Assembly: GCA_910589195.1 (NCBI GenBank)
Contig: CAJUTC010000010.1
Location: 1 to 64,000 of the forward strand
Direction of reading: 5' to 3'
Length of the DNA stretch: 64,000 nucleotides
Origin: an uncultured Lachnospiraceae bacterium
Lineage (GTDB): Bacteria > Bacillota > Clostridia > Lachnospirales > Lachnospiraceae
Positions within the stretch are counted from its first letter, which is position 1. The number at the start of each line of letters is the position of its first letter. A program made the position numbers and the translations under genes. Of this stretch, positions 1-8,411 are shown piece after piece. Under the pieces are notes generated by a model. It made no database searches. It was not told the origin of the DNA and was given only the letters and a program-made list of their open reading frames with translations.

Positions 1-761
1 TGAAGAATAAGTATCCCATATGTGAATTTGATACCAGTAAAAATCCAATGATTCAACCAGCGAATTTTCTGGATAAAAGTCTTCCGGAAAAGTGTGTTAT
101 TACCTTTTTTAGGAAGGAACTGGAGCAATTTGTTGCGGAAAACAATCTTTCTGTCATTGGATATCTTAATTCAGAAGTGTTTGATATTCCTGTTTATGAA
201 TATGTATATGGAGCAGATAGACTTTGTGTTACAATGGCATTTTGCGGTGCGCCTGGCGCGGCTGTAACGCTTGAAGAACTACATGCTATGGGATGTGAAA
301 AGTTCATAATTTGTGGGGGAGCAGGGGCATTAACAAAGGATAGTAAAGTGGGAGAAATCATTATCCCAGTATCGGCGGTTAGAGATGAGGGAACATCCTA
401 TCATTACTTAGAACCATCCCGTGAAATTGAATGCCATAAAGAAACCGTTGAGATTGTTGTTTCGTGTTTGAAGCAAATGGGGATTCCGTTTACAACTGGA
501 AAAACATGGACAAGTGATGCCATATACAGAGAAACTCCGGATATGATTGAATTAAGACGAAATGAGGGATGTATCACTGTGGAAATGGAAGCGGCAGCTT
601 TTTTTGCGGTATCTCAGTATTATAATATTCCCCTTGCCCAGTTATTATATGCTGGCGATGATGTAAGCGGTGAGGTGTGGGATTCCCGAGATTGGAATAC
701 GCAAAAGAATATACGGTATAATTTAATTACCTCTGCAATTGAAATTGCAAAGAAATTATAA
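1..761 (+). CDS. nucleoside phosphorylase (PNP/UDP family), 5' end one base outside window
   Basis: Phosphorolyses a nucleoside to base plus pentose-1-phosphate in nucleoside salvage; exact substrate is not resolved (uridine phosphorylase-like). The frame is open from the left edge: codons from base 3 read KNKYPICEFDTSKNP before the first in-window ATG at 48, and bases 1-2 are TG, so the real start is probably an ATG (or GTG/TTG) whose first base lies just outside. Such an N-terminus (YPIxEFD) is usual in this family. A glycine-rich phosphate-binding segment (FIICGGAGAL) lies about one third along, and the VEMEAAAFFAVS segment matches the ribose-binding V-x-M-E-x-A motif of the superfamily. 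About 252 residues, a normal length. No strong terminator follows. Family assignment is firm, substrate is not. Confidence 0.85.
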   Translation, partial: KNKYPICEFDTSKNPMIQPANFLDKSLPEKCVITFFRKELEQFVAENNLSVIGYLNSEVFDIPVYEYVYGADRLCVTMAFCGAPGAAVTLEELHAMGCEKFIICGGAGALTKDSKVGEIIIPVSAVRDEGTSYHYLEPSREIECHKETVEIVVSCLKQMGIPFTTGKTWTSDAIYRETPDMIELRRNEGCITVEMEAAAFFAVSQYYNIPLAQLLYAGDDVSGEVWDSRDWNTQKNIRYNLITSAIEIAKKL

Positions 762-1146
762 TAGGTTATGTGTTTATTAAGTTAAAAGCTGATAATTAAT
801 TTTGATTGATCAGGTAGCTGTTTTAGCAGGTGGCTTGTTTAGGCAAGTCAGCATGAACGGCCAAAAAAGATCAGTTTTTAGGCCTGGAGGATGGAAGCAT
901 ATTCATTCTCAATCCCGCTATGAGAACATCAAAAGTATATAGCATATTTATCTGTATAAACCTGCCAAAGAACCGTGAGAACAGCATTACTTATTACTAT
1001 ATTGCAGAAAAAAAACTGGCGTGCAGTGTAAAAGAGCGAAAAGCGGATTATGATTTAATGGCGGCTGTTATAAGCAAAACATCCAGGCAGAGCATACAAT
1101 GATGTTCTGCCTTGCTTATCAGAATAATTAGGAAGGAATCTTACGT
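762..1146. other. intergenic stretch between convergent genes
   Basis: No convincing gene. A 60-codon ATG frame at 920-1102 has no ribosome site close to its start and unremarkable composition, so it is not called. A short hairpin with a G-U pair occurs near 822-850 (TGGCTTG and CAAGTCA arms) without a T-run. A better hairpin at 1085-1112 is listed separately. Confidence 0.5.
1085..1112 (-). terminator. possible terminator of the minus-strand repeat protein gene
   Basis: AGGCAGAGCAT and ATGTTCTGCCT form an 11-bp stem with one wobble pair and a 6-base loop. Read on the minus strand it lies about 35 bases past the stop codon at 1147 and is followed by GGATGTTTTGC, a weak T-rich tail. Moderate to weak terminator. 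Confidence 0.4.
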
Positions 1147-2805
1147 TTAAATTAATCGGAACCATACTACAGCCAGAACACTTATTATGATGATCACGGA
1201 AGCGGCCAGTAAGATTTTTCCCATATTTCCACCACTGCCTGTCAGATGTGTTCTTGCGCCTGCCAGGATTCCCCAGGGACTGTAGGTTTCCGCCTTTGAT
1301 AAGGAAGAATTTTGCCTGTTTCCTATAACATGTAAAAAATTTTGCCAGTCCTTTTGCAGAATGCTAACACCCATGGCAAATCCCTTTTCAGGACTCAGGT
1401 TTTTTGAAAGGGATCGGAAAAAACCGGAATCTTTGGAATATTGAGGAGATTTTTGATATGCGGGATCACCCTGTTTTTTCCGAAACTGTTGGTAGGCATA
1501 CTCTTGTCCGTCCTGAATGGCTTTCTGGGGATTTTGCGTTTGTTTATAGGAAGAAAGGGTGTAATAATATACTTTGGAAGCTCCCTTTCGACTTAGGTAC
1601 TGATCGATGATTTTGTCAATGGCATTCTCAAGGGCAAAGGCAATGGAACTCCCTTGCCTGCTTTCCTTAACATATACCTGCCCCTTGATAGACATAACAG
1701 CGGCCAACAACCCTGTTACTTCCTCGTTTCTGGCGTTAATGTCCGGATTTTTGAATAAATTACCGCTGCCGTTTATATGGGTGGCAAACCGATTCGCCCT
1801 CTCCAGTTCTTTGCCGGAGCAGAAGGCAGTATTTCCCTGCTTAAAGGTGTTTTCGGCGATGCCTTTCCTGGAATTACTGATCATTTCATTTCTTTGCCTA
1901 AGCTGTTCCTTCCAGGAATTTTGCTGTGTATGATAGGCCTGCTGAAACCGGATATTCTGTTTCCCAGACGATTGATAAATCATCCCCTCTTTGGCGATGC
2001 CTTTCCTGGAATTACTGATCATTTCATTTCTTTGGCCGGACTGAGGGGCTCGGGAATTTTGCTGTGTGTGATAGGCCTGCTGAAACCGTACATTCAGCTT
2101 TTCAGACGATTGATAAACAGCGCCTGTTCCGGAAAAAGAGGAAGAGGACGCAAAAAATCTTGCACTCTTGTTACTGGTTGATCCTGCTTGGGAAAAAAGC
2201 GTTTGTACAGCCTGAGGGGAGATAGTTCGTCCGGCAGTTTGCCTGTAAAGGCTTGAGCGAATGCTGGTTAATTTGGTACTTTGGCCGGTTTCTTCCAGAA
2301 GAGAGATCAATGGTTTCAGATTCTGATCAATTATCAAATTCAGCTTTTGGGCCAATAGCGTATCCAGACGTTCCAGTTGTTCCGCTAGATTTTCTCCTTC
2401 CGCATATTTTAAAGCCGCCTCAAGCAGGGTCAGATACAGCCTTGAAAGTTCTTGCAGTTGTTTTGAGAGCTCCAGATCAGGATTAGGCTGCCATTCCAGA
2501 AAAGATTCCCAAACTTTCCCTTCTAACTCTAATATCCATTTCAGTGCCTCATCTGCGGAATTCATTCCGTCCGTGTAAGAGCATCTGCGCGCTTCGGAGA
2601 TTTCAGCAGAGTCTTTGGGCTGCTCCCGTTTCATATCGGCATGGTTTGACCGCGTTTTTTCCTGCTGCTCCATGACTGATATGGAAATTTCCTGAATCCG
2701 AGTTTCAGCATCTACGATTTCTGCCTGCTGTTTGACAAACGGAAGCTCCTTTTCAGTACTAGCAGCAGGTTCTAAAGCCGTACCAGTTGCTTTTATAGTT
2801 GACAT
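1147..2805 (-). CDS. tail-anchored protein with two 46-residue tandem repeats, unknown function
   Basis: I do not recognise a family. 552 residues from the ATG at 2805-2803, chosen because a purine-rich ribosome site (AAGGAAGG) precedes it; an in-frame ATG 17 codons upstream lacks one. Visible parts: a helical, Glu/Gln/Leu-rich middle (about residues 85-175); two tandem 46-residue repeats (about residues 231-322, bases 1840-2115) each with the core RFQQAYHTQQNS and RNEMISNSRKGIA; and a single hydrophobic C-terminal segment (about residues 527-549, ILLAASVIIIISVLAVVW) ending a few residues later. There is no N-terminal signal. This suggests a cytoplasmic protein held by a C-terminal membrane tail. 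It faces away from the DUF1266 lipoprotein gene. Confidence 0.6.
   Translation of the reverse strand: MSTIKATGTALEPAASTEKELPFVKQQAEIVDAETRIQEISISVMEQQEKTRSNHADMKREQPKDSAEISEARRCSYTDGMNSADEALKWILELEGKVWESFLEWQPNPDLELSKQLQELSRLYLTLLEAALKYAEGENLAEQLERLDTLLAQKLNLIIDQNLKPLISLLEETGQSTKLTSIRSSLYRQTAGRTISPQAVQTLFSQAGSTSNKSARFFASSSSFSGTGAVYQSSEKLNVRFQQAYHTQQNSRAPQSGQRNEMISNSRKGIAKEGMIYQSSGKQNIRFQQAYHTQQNSWKEQLRQRNEMISNSRKGIAENTFKQGNTAFCSGKELERANRFATHINGSGNLFKNPDINARNEEVTGLLAAVMSIKGQVYVKESRQGSSIAFALENAIDKIIDQYLSRKGASKVYYYTLSSYKQTQNPQKAIQDGQEYAYQQFRKKQGDPAYQKSPQYSKDSGFFRSLSKNLSPEKGFAMGVSILQKDWQNFLHVIGNRQNSSLSKAETYSPWGILAGARTHLTGSGGNMGKILLAASVIIIISVLAVVWFRLI
1840..2115 (-). repeat. 138-bp direct repeat, two copies, in frame
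   Basis: Two adjacent units of 138 bp (46 codons), 2115-1978 and 1977-1840. A stretch of about 40 bp starting GGCGATGCCTTTCCTGGAAT is identical at 1855 and 1993. The high DNA identity suggests a recent duplication inside the gene. Confidence 0.85.
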
Positions 2806-2847
2806 ATTTTTTCCTTCCTTTTTCCTTCCCAGTGTTGAAAATGTGTC

Positions 2848-2875
2848 CTTATACATATATCGGCTTAATTGCCAA
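2848..2875 (-). promoter_or_regulatory. possible SigmaA promoter of the repeat protein gene
   Basis: On the minus strand TTGGCA (2875-2870), a 16-base spacer and TATAAG (2853-2848), about 45 bases upstream of the chosen start. The rest of 2876-3254 is A+T-rich with no clear gene; I found no well-spaced promoter for the plus-strand lipoprotein gene. Confidence 0.35.
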
Positions 2876-3254
2876 AATTTTGATAAAATAACAAAAATAA
2901 GATCTTTGTTTTTATAAGTCCCGAATCATTTTGAACTGGTTGAACGAAATGTAGTGCCAGCTATGGCAGAAAAATGAAAAAATGGACAACGCACAGAAAA
3001 AGATTAGGCAAAAAGGGGATAGAAGTCCCAAAAGAATAGAACGCCTGCCAGAAATTATGACAGATCAAAAAAATAGGGTGGTTTGTTAACGTGGAATATG
3101 ATAAAATAACGATTGTCCGCAATTCAGAGAGAACAGTTTCCAATCTCCTTTCATTTACATAAGGCGTAGGAGAGAACGAGAGTTGGAAGGAATCATGCAT
3201 TATTGGGGCATGAACTTTAAATAAAATATATAAAAAGGAACGGAGGAATTCAAA

Positions 3255-4547
3255 TTGAAAAAACACAAATATTTGGCGGCAGCGGCATCGGTAGCTGTAT
3301 GCGTGGCACTGACAGCCTGCCAGGGAGGTATCGGACAGATGATAGCGGAAAAGGGAGAAGACCTTTTAAGCCAGGAGAACGAAAAAGACCAGGATACATT
3401 GCCAGAATTTCAAGAGTACGTTTCCGAAAACGGGGTATACACTGTGACCATGTTAGAAGGCCTTCAGCAGAATGAAATGGCAATCCAGACCAATTACAGC
3501 ATGATGGGTCTGGACAGCACTGAGGATGGCCCTAATTTGTCATGTGCGGCCCTGGGCGGTGCTAAAACAAGCGTACCTGGGGTTCAGGGGAAATTAGCCA
3601 GCCTGGAAGAGTATGCGGATCATATTACAGAGATTTTGCAGTCAGATAATAAAGTAACATTTGACTGGAAAACCAAAGAGGATCTGGTTATGGAAGGCAT
3701 GGTGCGGAGCTTCTCGCGGGAAGGCGATGTGTCATTTTCCGGATCCAAAGGAGGCGCTTATTCCATATATGGCGAAACAGAGGCAGGCTACTATGCTGTG
3801 GTGGTGATGGGTGATCCTTCTGATGTTAAGGACGCAAAAAAAGTAATGTCCATAAAAGAATTGGAAAGCGCGTTAAACCTTGGCACAAAAGACTTCTTGC
3901 TTGCGATGCCGGCTGTGCTGGATACAATAAATGGAGGCAGCGTAATCCAAACGGCCAAATTAATAGAGGATTCGGGAGCCGATGACGGGCAGGTGACAGC
4001 AGGGGCAAAAAACTCTCTTTCGTCAAGCTGGGGGGTAGAAGACAGGGATTCTTTATATGAAACGAAAGAATGGCTGATTACAGAAGGGCATAATTTGGAT
4101 GCCATGGAACTGCTTTCACAAGAATATGGAATCGGTACAGAAGTAAGCCGGGAAGAACTGATTGAAAAAACCCAAAATGACCAGAATCAAATCAGCCTGC
4201 TTGCCGCCTATGACGCAAGAGCGGCTTTTGGCGAAGCAGGGATTAAGGCGTGGGATTTAAGCCGGGTTGGAACAATAATGGGATTTGGCTATGCTGCCGG
4301 ATACTGTACGTATGAAGAAGCGTTAGACGGGATACTGGAAGCTGCCCAGATTGCCCAGCAGTCATTTGGATCCTGGGAGGAATTTAACCAAAGTTATCTC
4401 CTTGGCTATGCCTACTGGTCAGAAGAAAGCTTGGAGGATCCAGACAGCAGCGCAGCGGAGCGGGCATCCATCATCGAAGAACTGGAATCTCAGCCAAACG
4501 GACCGTTTTCTGTGGATTGGTCAATTGAACTGAAAAAAGATTGGTAG
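3255..4547 (+). CDS. DUF1266 lipoprotein
   Basis: 430 residues. Starts at TTG (3255-3257), eight bases after CGGAGG; no better ATG is near. The N-terminus has Lys-Lys, a hydrophobic stretch and the lipobox LTAC, so it is predicted to be exported and lipidated at Cys22. The last third (about residues 300-410) carries the DUF1266 pattern: SLLAAYDARAAFG, AWDLSRVG..GYAAGYCTYEEAL and FGSWEEFNQSYLLGYAYW. The middle region, residues 40-240, is not recognised. Function of DUF1266 is unknown. A strong terminator follows directly, so this is a single-gene unit that insulates the spoIIIA operon downstream. Confidence 0.8.
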   Translation: MKKHKYLAAAASVAVCVALTACQGGIGQMIAEKGEDLLSQENEKDQDTLPEFQEYVSENGVYTVTMLEGLQQNEMAIQTNYSMMGLDSTEDGPNLSCAALGGAKTSVPGVQGKLASLEEYADHITEILQSDNKVTFDWKTKEDLVMEGMVRSFSREGDVSFSGSKGGAYSIYGETEAGYYAVVVMGDPSDVKDAKKVMSIKELESALNLGTKDFLLAMPAVLDTINGGSVIQTAKLIEDSGADDGQVTAGAKNSLSSSWGVEDRDSLYETKEWLITEGHNLDAMELLSQEYGIGTEVSREELIEKTQNDQNQISLLAAYDARAAFGEAGIKAWDLSRVGTIMGFGYAAGYCTYEEALDGILEAAQIAQQSFGSWEEFNQSYLLGYAYWSEESLEDPDSSAAERASIIEELESQPNGPFSVDWSIELKKDW

Positions 4548-4559
4548 AGAAAATGGGAT

Positions 4560-4585
4560 AACCCGGGCAATTTGCCCGGGTTTTA
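4560..4585 (+). terminator. Rho-independent terminator after the DUF1266 gene
   Basis: AACCCGGGCAA and TTGCCCGGGTT form a perfect 11-bp GC-rich stem with a very short loop, followed by TTTTAC. It begins 12 bases after the stop codon. Confidence 0.85.
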
Positions 4586-4651
4586 CTATACCCTTTTAAG
4601 GCGATCCAGGTGATAACCTCCTGTCTGTGAATAAAAAATCTTAATCTTTCA

Positions 4652-4681
4652 GGAATAAACAAGCCTGGTTGTCCATATATT
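4652..4681 (+). promoter_or_regulatory. SigmaE-type promoter of the spoIIIA operon
   Basis: GGAATAAA (4652-4659), a 14-base spacer, then CATATATT (4674-4681). Compared with the mother-cell SigmaE consensus GKMATATT and CATACAHT this gives about 6/8 and 7/8 matches at an allowed spacing, 22 bases upstream of spoIIIAA. It fits the known SigmaE control of spoIIIA. Confidence 0.6.
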
Positions 4682-4703
4682 TGCCATAAAGGGGGCATGG
4701 AGT

Positions 4704-5729
4704 ATGGAAGAAATGGATCAGGTGATACAAGTTTTTCCCCAAAAACTCCGAAGAATGTTGCAGCAGGCAAAAACGGCAGATTTTCAGGCTGAGGAATTAA
4801 GGCTTAGGGCAGGCCAGCCGTTTTTAATGCAGGCCCGTGGCAGAGAATGGTTCCTTATGGAAGACGGAAGATGCTGGGTGGATGTGGGGGAAATGAAGGC
4901 GTGGAGGCAGCCACACTGTTTTTACCTGGCCACATCAGAGGACATCCATAATACATTGGAACTTATGAGCCGATATTCCCTTTATGCTTTTGACAGGGAA
5001 CTGCGGCAGGGGTTTTTAACAATTCCAGGTGGCCATCGGATCGGGGTGGCAGGACAGGCTGTCCTGGAAGGCAACCAGGTAAAAACCCTTCAGAATATTT
5101 CGTTCCTCAATGTGCGGATCGCAAGGCAGATACCAGGATGCGCAAGCCATATCCTGCCGTGGGTTTATGAAAAAGGCAGGTTGTGTTCCCTTCTTATAAT
5201 TTCACCGCCTGGATGCGGGAAAACCACGCTGCTGCGGGATTTAATCCGCCAGGTATCCAACGGCTGGGAATACCAAAACCATCTGGATCAGAGGCCTTTA
5301 GTTACGGTAAAAGGGATAGCTGTGGGGGTGGTCGATGAACGCTCAGAGCTTGGAGCCTGCAGCTATGGGATCCCTCAAAACGATTTAGGAATACGGACGG
5401 ATGTATTGGATGGCTGCCCGAAAGCAGAAGGAATTATGATGCTGATCCGCAGTATGGCTCCCCGGGTAGTGGCAGTAGATGAAATCGGCAGCAAAGAGGA
5501 TCTGGAAGCAATTCGGTATGGAAAGAATTGCGGCTGCAAACTGATGGCAACTGTCCACGGTTCTTCCTTAGAGGATATCCAAAAAAAGCCTGTTTTAAAG
5601 GAGTTTGTTCAGGAAGGGGTATTTGAGCGTTTTATTGTTCTGGAAGCAGGGGGAAAACCAGGTACGGTGAAACTGATATCGGATGGGGAAGGGCAATGTA
5701 TGAAAGCTTGGAAAGGAATGAGGGAATGA
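4704..5729 (+). CDS. spoIIIAA: stage III sporulation protein AA, AAA+ ATPase
   Basis: 341 residues. SpoIIIAA is the cytoplasmic (mother-cell) ATPase of the SpoIIIA-SpoIIQ channel and resembles secretion ATPases. Walker A SPPGCGKTT is at about residues 167-175 and Walker B VVAVDE at 255-260, followed by IGSKEDLEAI. The DERSELGAC segment (211-219) is typical of the family. It starts at ATG 4704 after AAAGGGGG. It is the first gene of the operon behind a SigmaE-like promoter, and its stop overlaps the spoIIIAB start (ATGA). Slightly longer than the roughly 310 residues usual in Bacillus. Confidence 0.95.
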   Translation: MEEMDQVIQVFPQKLRRMLQQAKTADFQAEELRLRAGQPFLMQARGREWFLMEDGRCWVDVGEMKAWRQPHCFYLATSEDIHNTLELMSRYSLYAFDRELRQGFLTIPGGHRIGVAGQAVLEGNQVKTLQNISFLNVRIARQIPGCASHILPWVYEKGRLCSLLIISPPGCGKTTLLRDLIRQVSNGWEYQNHLDQRPLVTVKGIAVGVVDERSELGACSYGIPQNDLGIRTDVLDGCPKAEGIMMLIRSMAPRVVAVDEIGSKEDLEAIRYGKNCGCKLMATVHGSSLEDIQKKPVLKEFVQEGVFERFIVLEAGGKPGTVKLISDGEGQCMKAWKGMRE

Positions 5730-6262
5730 AGTGGATCGGAGGATGCTTAGTAATATTAGGCAGCACTGGTTTCGGATACTATATGGCGCAACAGTGGAAA
5801 CTGCGGCTGAAATGCTTGGAACAGCTTAGACAGATGATTTACTTTTTAAAAGGAGAAATCCTTTATGGGCATACAGCGTTAGGGCCTGCCTTAGAGCGGA
5901 TAGGAGGACGCTTTAAAAATACGGAAGGGGAAAAAGGGCTTTCAGCTTTGCCTCTTTTTTTTCTTGCTGTGGCAAAAGGAGTTCAGCGGCAGCAGGGGGA
6001 ACTGTTTTCGGATATTTGGAAAAAAGAATTAAAGCAGTTGGAAGATACTCCGTTAAAGGAAGAAGATATTTCCAGCCTGAAAGGCTTGGGCGATCACCTG
6101 GGATATTTGGATTTAACCATGCAGGAGAGAAATTTGCTGCTGTATTTGGAACAGTTAGATGGCCAAATCTCATATTTGCGGACGCATTTGAAGGAACGGA
6201 CGAAACTTTATACCAGTTTGGGAATTATGGGCGGCCTGTTTTTAACGGTTGCCATGCTGTAA
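5726..6262 (+). CDS. spoIIIAB: stage III sporulation protein AB
   Basis: 178 residues from the ATG at 5726 that overlaps the spoIIIAA stop as ATGA; the frame is open ten codons further but the coupled ATG gives the usual length (about 170). SpoIIIAB is a membrane component of the SpoIIIA complex with a type II secretion GspF-like fold. A transmembrane segment opens the protein (GGCLVILGSTGFGYYMA) and another closes it (LGIMGGLFLTVAML), flanking a long helical cytoplasmic region. Position between AA and AC confirms identity. Confidence 0.9.
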   Translation: MKWIGGCLVILGSTGFGYYMAQQWKLRLKCLEQLRQMIYFLKGEILYGHTALGPALERIGGRFKNTEGEKGLSALPLFFLAVAKGVQRQQGELFSDIWKKELKQLEDTPLKEEDISSLKGLGDHLGYLDLTMQERNLLLYLEQLDGQISYLRTHLKERTKLYTSLGIMGGLFLTVAML

Positions 6263-6284
6263 CAGCAAAGCGTAAGGAGGCATT

Positions 6285-6479
6285 ATGGGGGTAAGTCTGA
6301 TTTTTCGAATTGCGGCAGTGGGAATCCTGGTATCGGTTATCTGTCAGGTATTAAAGCACAGCGGAAGGGAGGAGCAGGCATTTTTAACCAGTCTTGCCGG
6401 TTTGGTGCTGGTATTATTTTGGATGGTGCCTTATATCTATGAATTATTTGAAACAATGAAACGGCTTTTTTCGTTATAG
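6285..6479 (+). CDS. spoIIIAC: stage III sporulation protein AC
   Basis: 64 residues, the normal size for this tiny membrane protein. Two hydrophobic helices are visible (LIFRIAAVGILVSVICQVL and FLTSLAGLVLVLFWMVPYI) joined by a short charged turn (HSGREEQ). SpoIIIAC is a multi-spanning piece of the mother-cell membrane part of the channel. It has a strong ribosome site (AAGGAGG, 6272-6278) and lies between AB and AD. Confidence 0.9.
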   Translation: MGVSLIFRIAAVGILVSVICQVLKHSGREEQAFLTSLAGLVLVLFWMVPYIYELFETMKRLFSL

Positions 6480-6494
6480 CGGGGAGGCAGGCTT

Positions 6495-6881
6495 ATGACC
6501 ATTATAACAGTTGCGGCTGTTGGGATCACAGCGGTTCTTTTGGCATCTCAATTAAAAGGCATGAAAGGAGAATACGGTTTTTATCTTTCAGCAGGGGCAG
6601 GTCTATTTATCTTGTTTTATGGCGTCCAAAAGCTAGAAGGGATTTTAAGGGTGGTAAAAGAAATTCAGGAGTCGATCCGGCTAAATCCCGTATATTTTTC
6701 AACACTGATGAAAATGGTGGGAATTACATATATAGGAGAATTCGCTTCCGGCATTTGCAAAGATAACGGATACAGCTTTTTGGGAAGCCAGATTGAGATT
6801 TTTGGGAAGCTTTCAATCCTGGCAGTCAGCGCCCCGGTGGTACTGGCTCTTTTGCGTACCTTGGAACGGTTTATGGAATAA
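6495..6881 (+). CDS. spoIIIAD: stage III sporulation protein AD
   Basis: 128 residues with about four hydrophobic helices, starting ITVAAVGITAVLLASQLK and including the family segment GITYIGEFASGICKDNGY. SpoIIIAD is an integral membrane subunit of the SpoIIIA channel, paralogous in part to SpoIIIAC. Ribosome site GGGGAGG upstream; 15 bases from spoIIIAC. Length agrees with the family. Confidence 0.9.
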   Translation: MTIITVAAVGITAVLLASQLKGMKGEYGFYLSAGAGLFILFYGVQKLEGILRVVKEIQESIRLNPVYFSTLMKMVGITYIGEFASGICKDNGYSFLGSQIEIFGKLSILAVSAPVVLALLRTLERFME

Positions 6882-6952
6882 GCCTTTGTAAACGATAAGT
6901 CATGTTCAAACACACTCCTGGAATTCCGGTACATCAATGGGGGAAATGGAAA

Positions 6953-8242
6953 ATGAAGCAATGGAAGCAGGTGTTTTTCTTTTTTTTTCTTTTTACTATG
7001 CTGATGGTTCCGGCCTGGACGTCTTGGGGCGGCATGCCTGAATATAAGCTGGCAGGTAAACTCCATAGAAATGATTGTTTCAAATATCAGGAAAAACGGG
7101 GCAGCGGCGCATGCGATATAGCCGAAAGCTTGTATCCTTTCCGGAAGACATTCGAAAGTTCCAATCTTCCTGGAGGGATTGACGGAGCTGATGCTCCGGA
7201 TTTGGAATTAGGGGAACTCCAGCAGTTTTTGGATCAAATTCAAGAAGCGGGAGGTATTTCATTTTCGGGACTGATGGGAGATTTGGCAAAAGGAGATTTG
7301 TCAGGGGCAGTATCCAGAGTTTTTTTGGCCTTTCGGGAAGGCATTTTGTGGGAAATGACGGAAAGCGTGAAATTTTTAGCCCAGACGGCAGCTTTAGGGA
7401 TTTTGGGGGCTGTATTTGCCCGGATAGCAGCCGTGTTTCCCTCCGGGCGGATTACGGAAACCGGTTTTTTTATTACCTATCTTCTGGCGTTTACCTGTCT
7501 GACAGCCAGTTTTTTTACCAGTGTAGAAACCGCGAAGACAGTAGTGGCAACTGTTCTGGATTTTATGAAAATACTACTTCCGGCATTTTTCCTGGCAGTT
7601 TCATTAGCTGGGGGAAGCCTGTCTGCCGCCGCTCTTTATGGGTGTGTTTTAGGAGGGGTAACAGGGGCAGAGGCAGTGTGCAAGAGCCTGCTGATCCCTC
7701 TGGTTAAAGTTTACGTTATGTTAATATTGGCAGGAAATCTTTCCAGAGAGGAATTGATTACCAGGCTAACCTCCGGTTTGGAATCCGGGATCCGATGGTC
7801 GCTAAAAACGATGGCGGGGGTTTTTTTAGGTCTTCAGATGATCCAAACCATGATTCTTCCTGTTGCGGACAGCGTAAAAAGGGCTGGTCTTCAAAAGGCA
7901 GTTGCGGCCATTCCTGGAATCGGTTCCGGGGCAGAAGCCATTGTCCAGGTAACAGTGGGATCTGGCGTATTGCTGAAGAATACAGTAGGAGGAGCCGCGG
8001 TTGTAGTCCTGGCGATCCTGGCAGCGGCGCCGGTGGCTAAGCTGTGCTTCTTTCTTATTTTGTATCGGGGGACGGCAGCCTTGATGGAGCCAGTATGCGA
8101 CAAAAGGCTGACAGCCTGTGCAGACGGCATGGGAAAAGCCCACAGCTTATTGCTTCACATTGTTTTGACAGTTGTTCTTTTCTTTTCCCTTTCGATTGGC
8201 TTAATATGTAGCGCTACCAATGCGGCCTATTTTGGAGGTTAA
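6953..8242 (+). CDS. spoIIIAE: stage III sporulation protein AE
   Basis: 429 residues from ATG 6953, preferred over an in-frame ATG at 6902 because GGGGGAAATGG lies just upstream and the protein then opens with a proper signal-like helix (VFFFFFLFTMLMVPAW). SpoIIIAE is the largest polytopic membrane protein of the SpoIIIA complex. An extracytoplasmic segment (residues 25-115) precedes about six to seven hydrophobic helices. Gly/Ala-rich loops such as PGIGSGAEAI are typical of the family. The gap to spoIIIAF is 169 bases and holds no gene. Confidence 0.92.
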   Translation: MKQWKQVFFFFFLFTMLMVPAWTSWGGMPEYKLAGKLHRNDCFKYQEKRGSGACDIAESLYPFRKTFESSNLPGGIDGADAPDLELGELQQFLDQIQEAGGISFSGLMGDLAKGDLSGAVSRVFLAFREGILWEMTESVKFLAQTAALGILGAVFARIAAVFPSGRITETGFFITYLLAFTCLTASFFTSVETAKTVVATVLDFMKILLPAFFLAVSLAGGSLSAAALYGCVLGGVTGAEAVCKSLLIPLVKVYVMLILAGNLSREELITRLTSGLESGIRWSLKTMAGVFLGLQMIQTMILPVADSVKRAGLQKAVAAIPGIGSGAEAIVQVTVGSGVLLKNTVGGAAVVVLAILAAAPVAKLCFFLILYRGTAALMEPVCDKRLTACADGMGKAHSLLLHIVLTVVLFFSLSIGLICSATNAAYFGG

Positions 8243-8411
8243 TGTGCCGTCTATATGATATCTGGCGAAACATTGCAGAATCCATTTTTATCGGCAAGGC
8301 GGAGAAGAAAGGCGTGTGATATCCGGATTCCATTTGCAAAGCCAATCAAATGGACAGAACATTCAAACTATGATGGCCGGGCATATTCACAGAAGGCAGG
8401 AGGAAAAGAAG

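Noticed and set aside
920..1102. 60-codon plus-strand frame after the nucleoside phosphorylase
   Set aside because: No ribosome site near the start, no recognised motif, and the end lies in a hairpin.
3071..3110. TATGAT/TAAAAT boxes upstream of the DUF1266 lipoprotein
   Set aside because: No acceptable -35 at 16-18 bases; left out of the promoter list.
6665..7066. Minus-strand frame over spoIIIAD and spoIIIAE
   Set aside because: Shadow of two well-supported sporulation genes.
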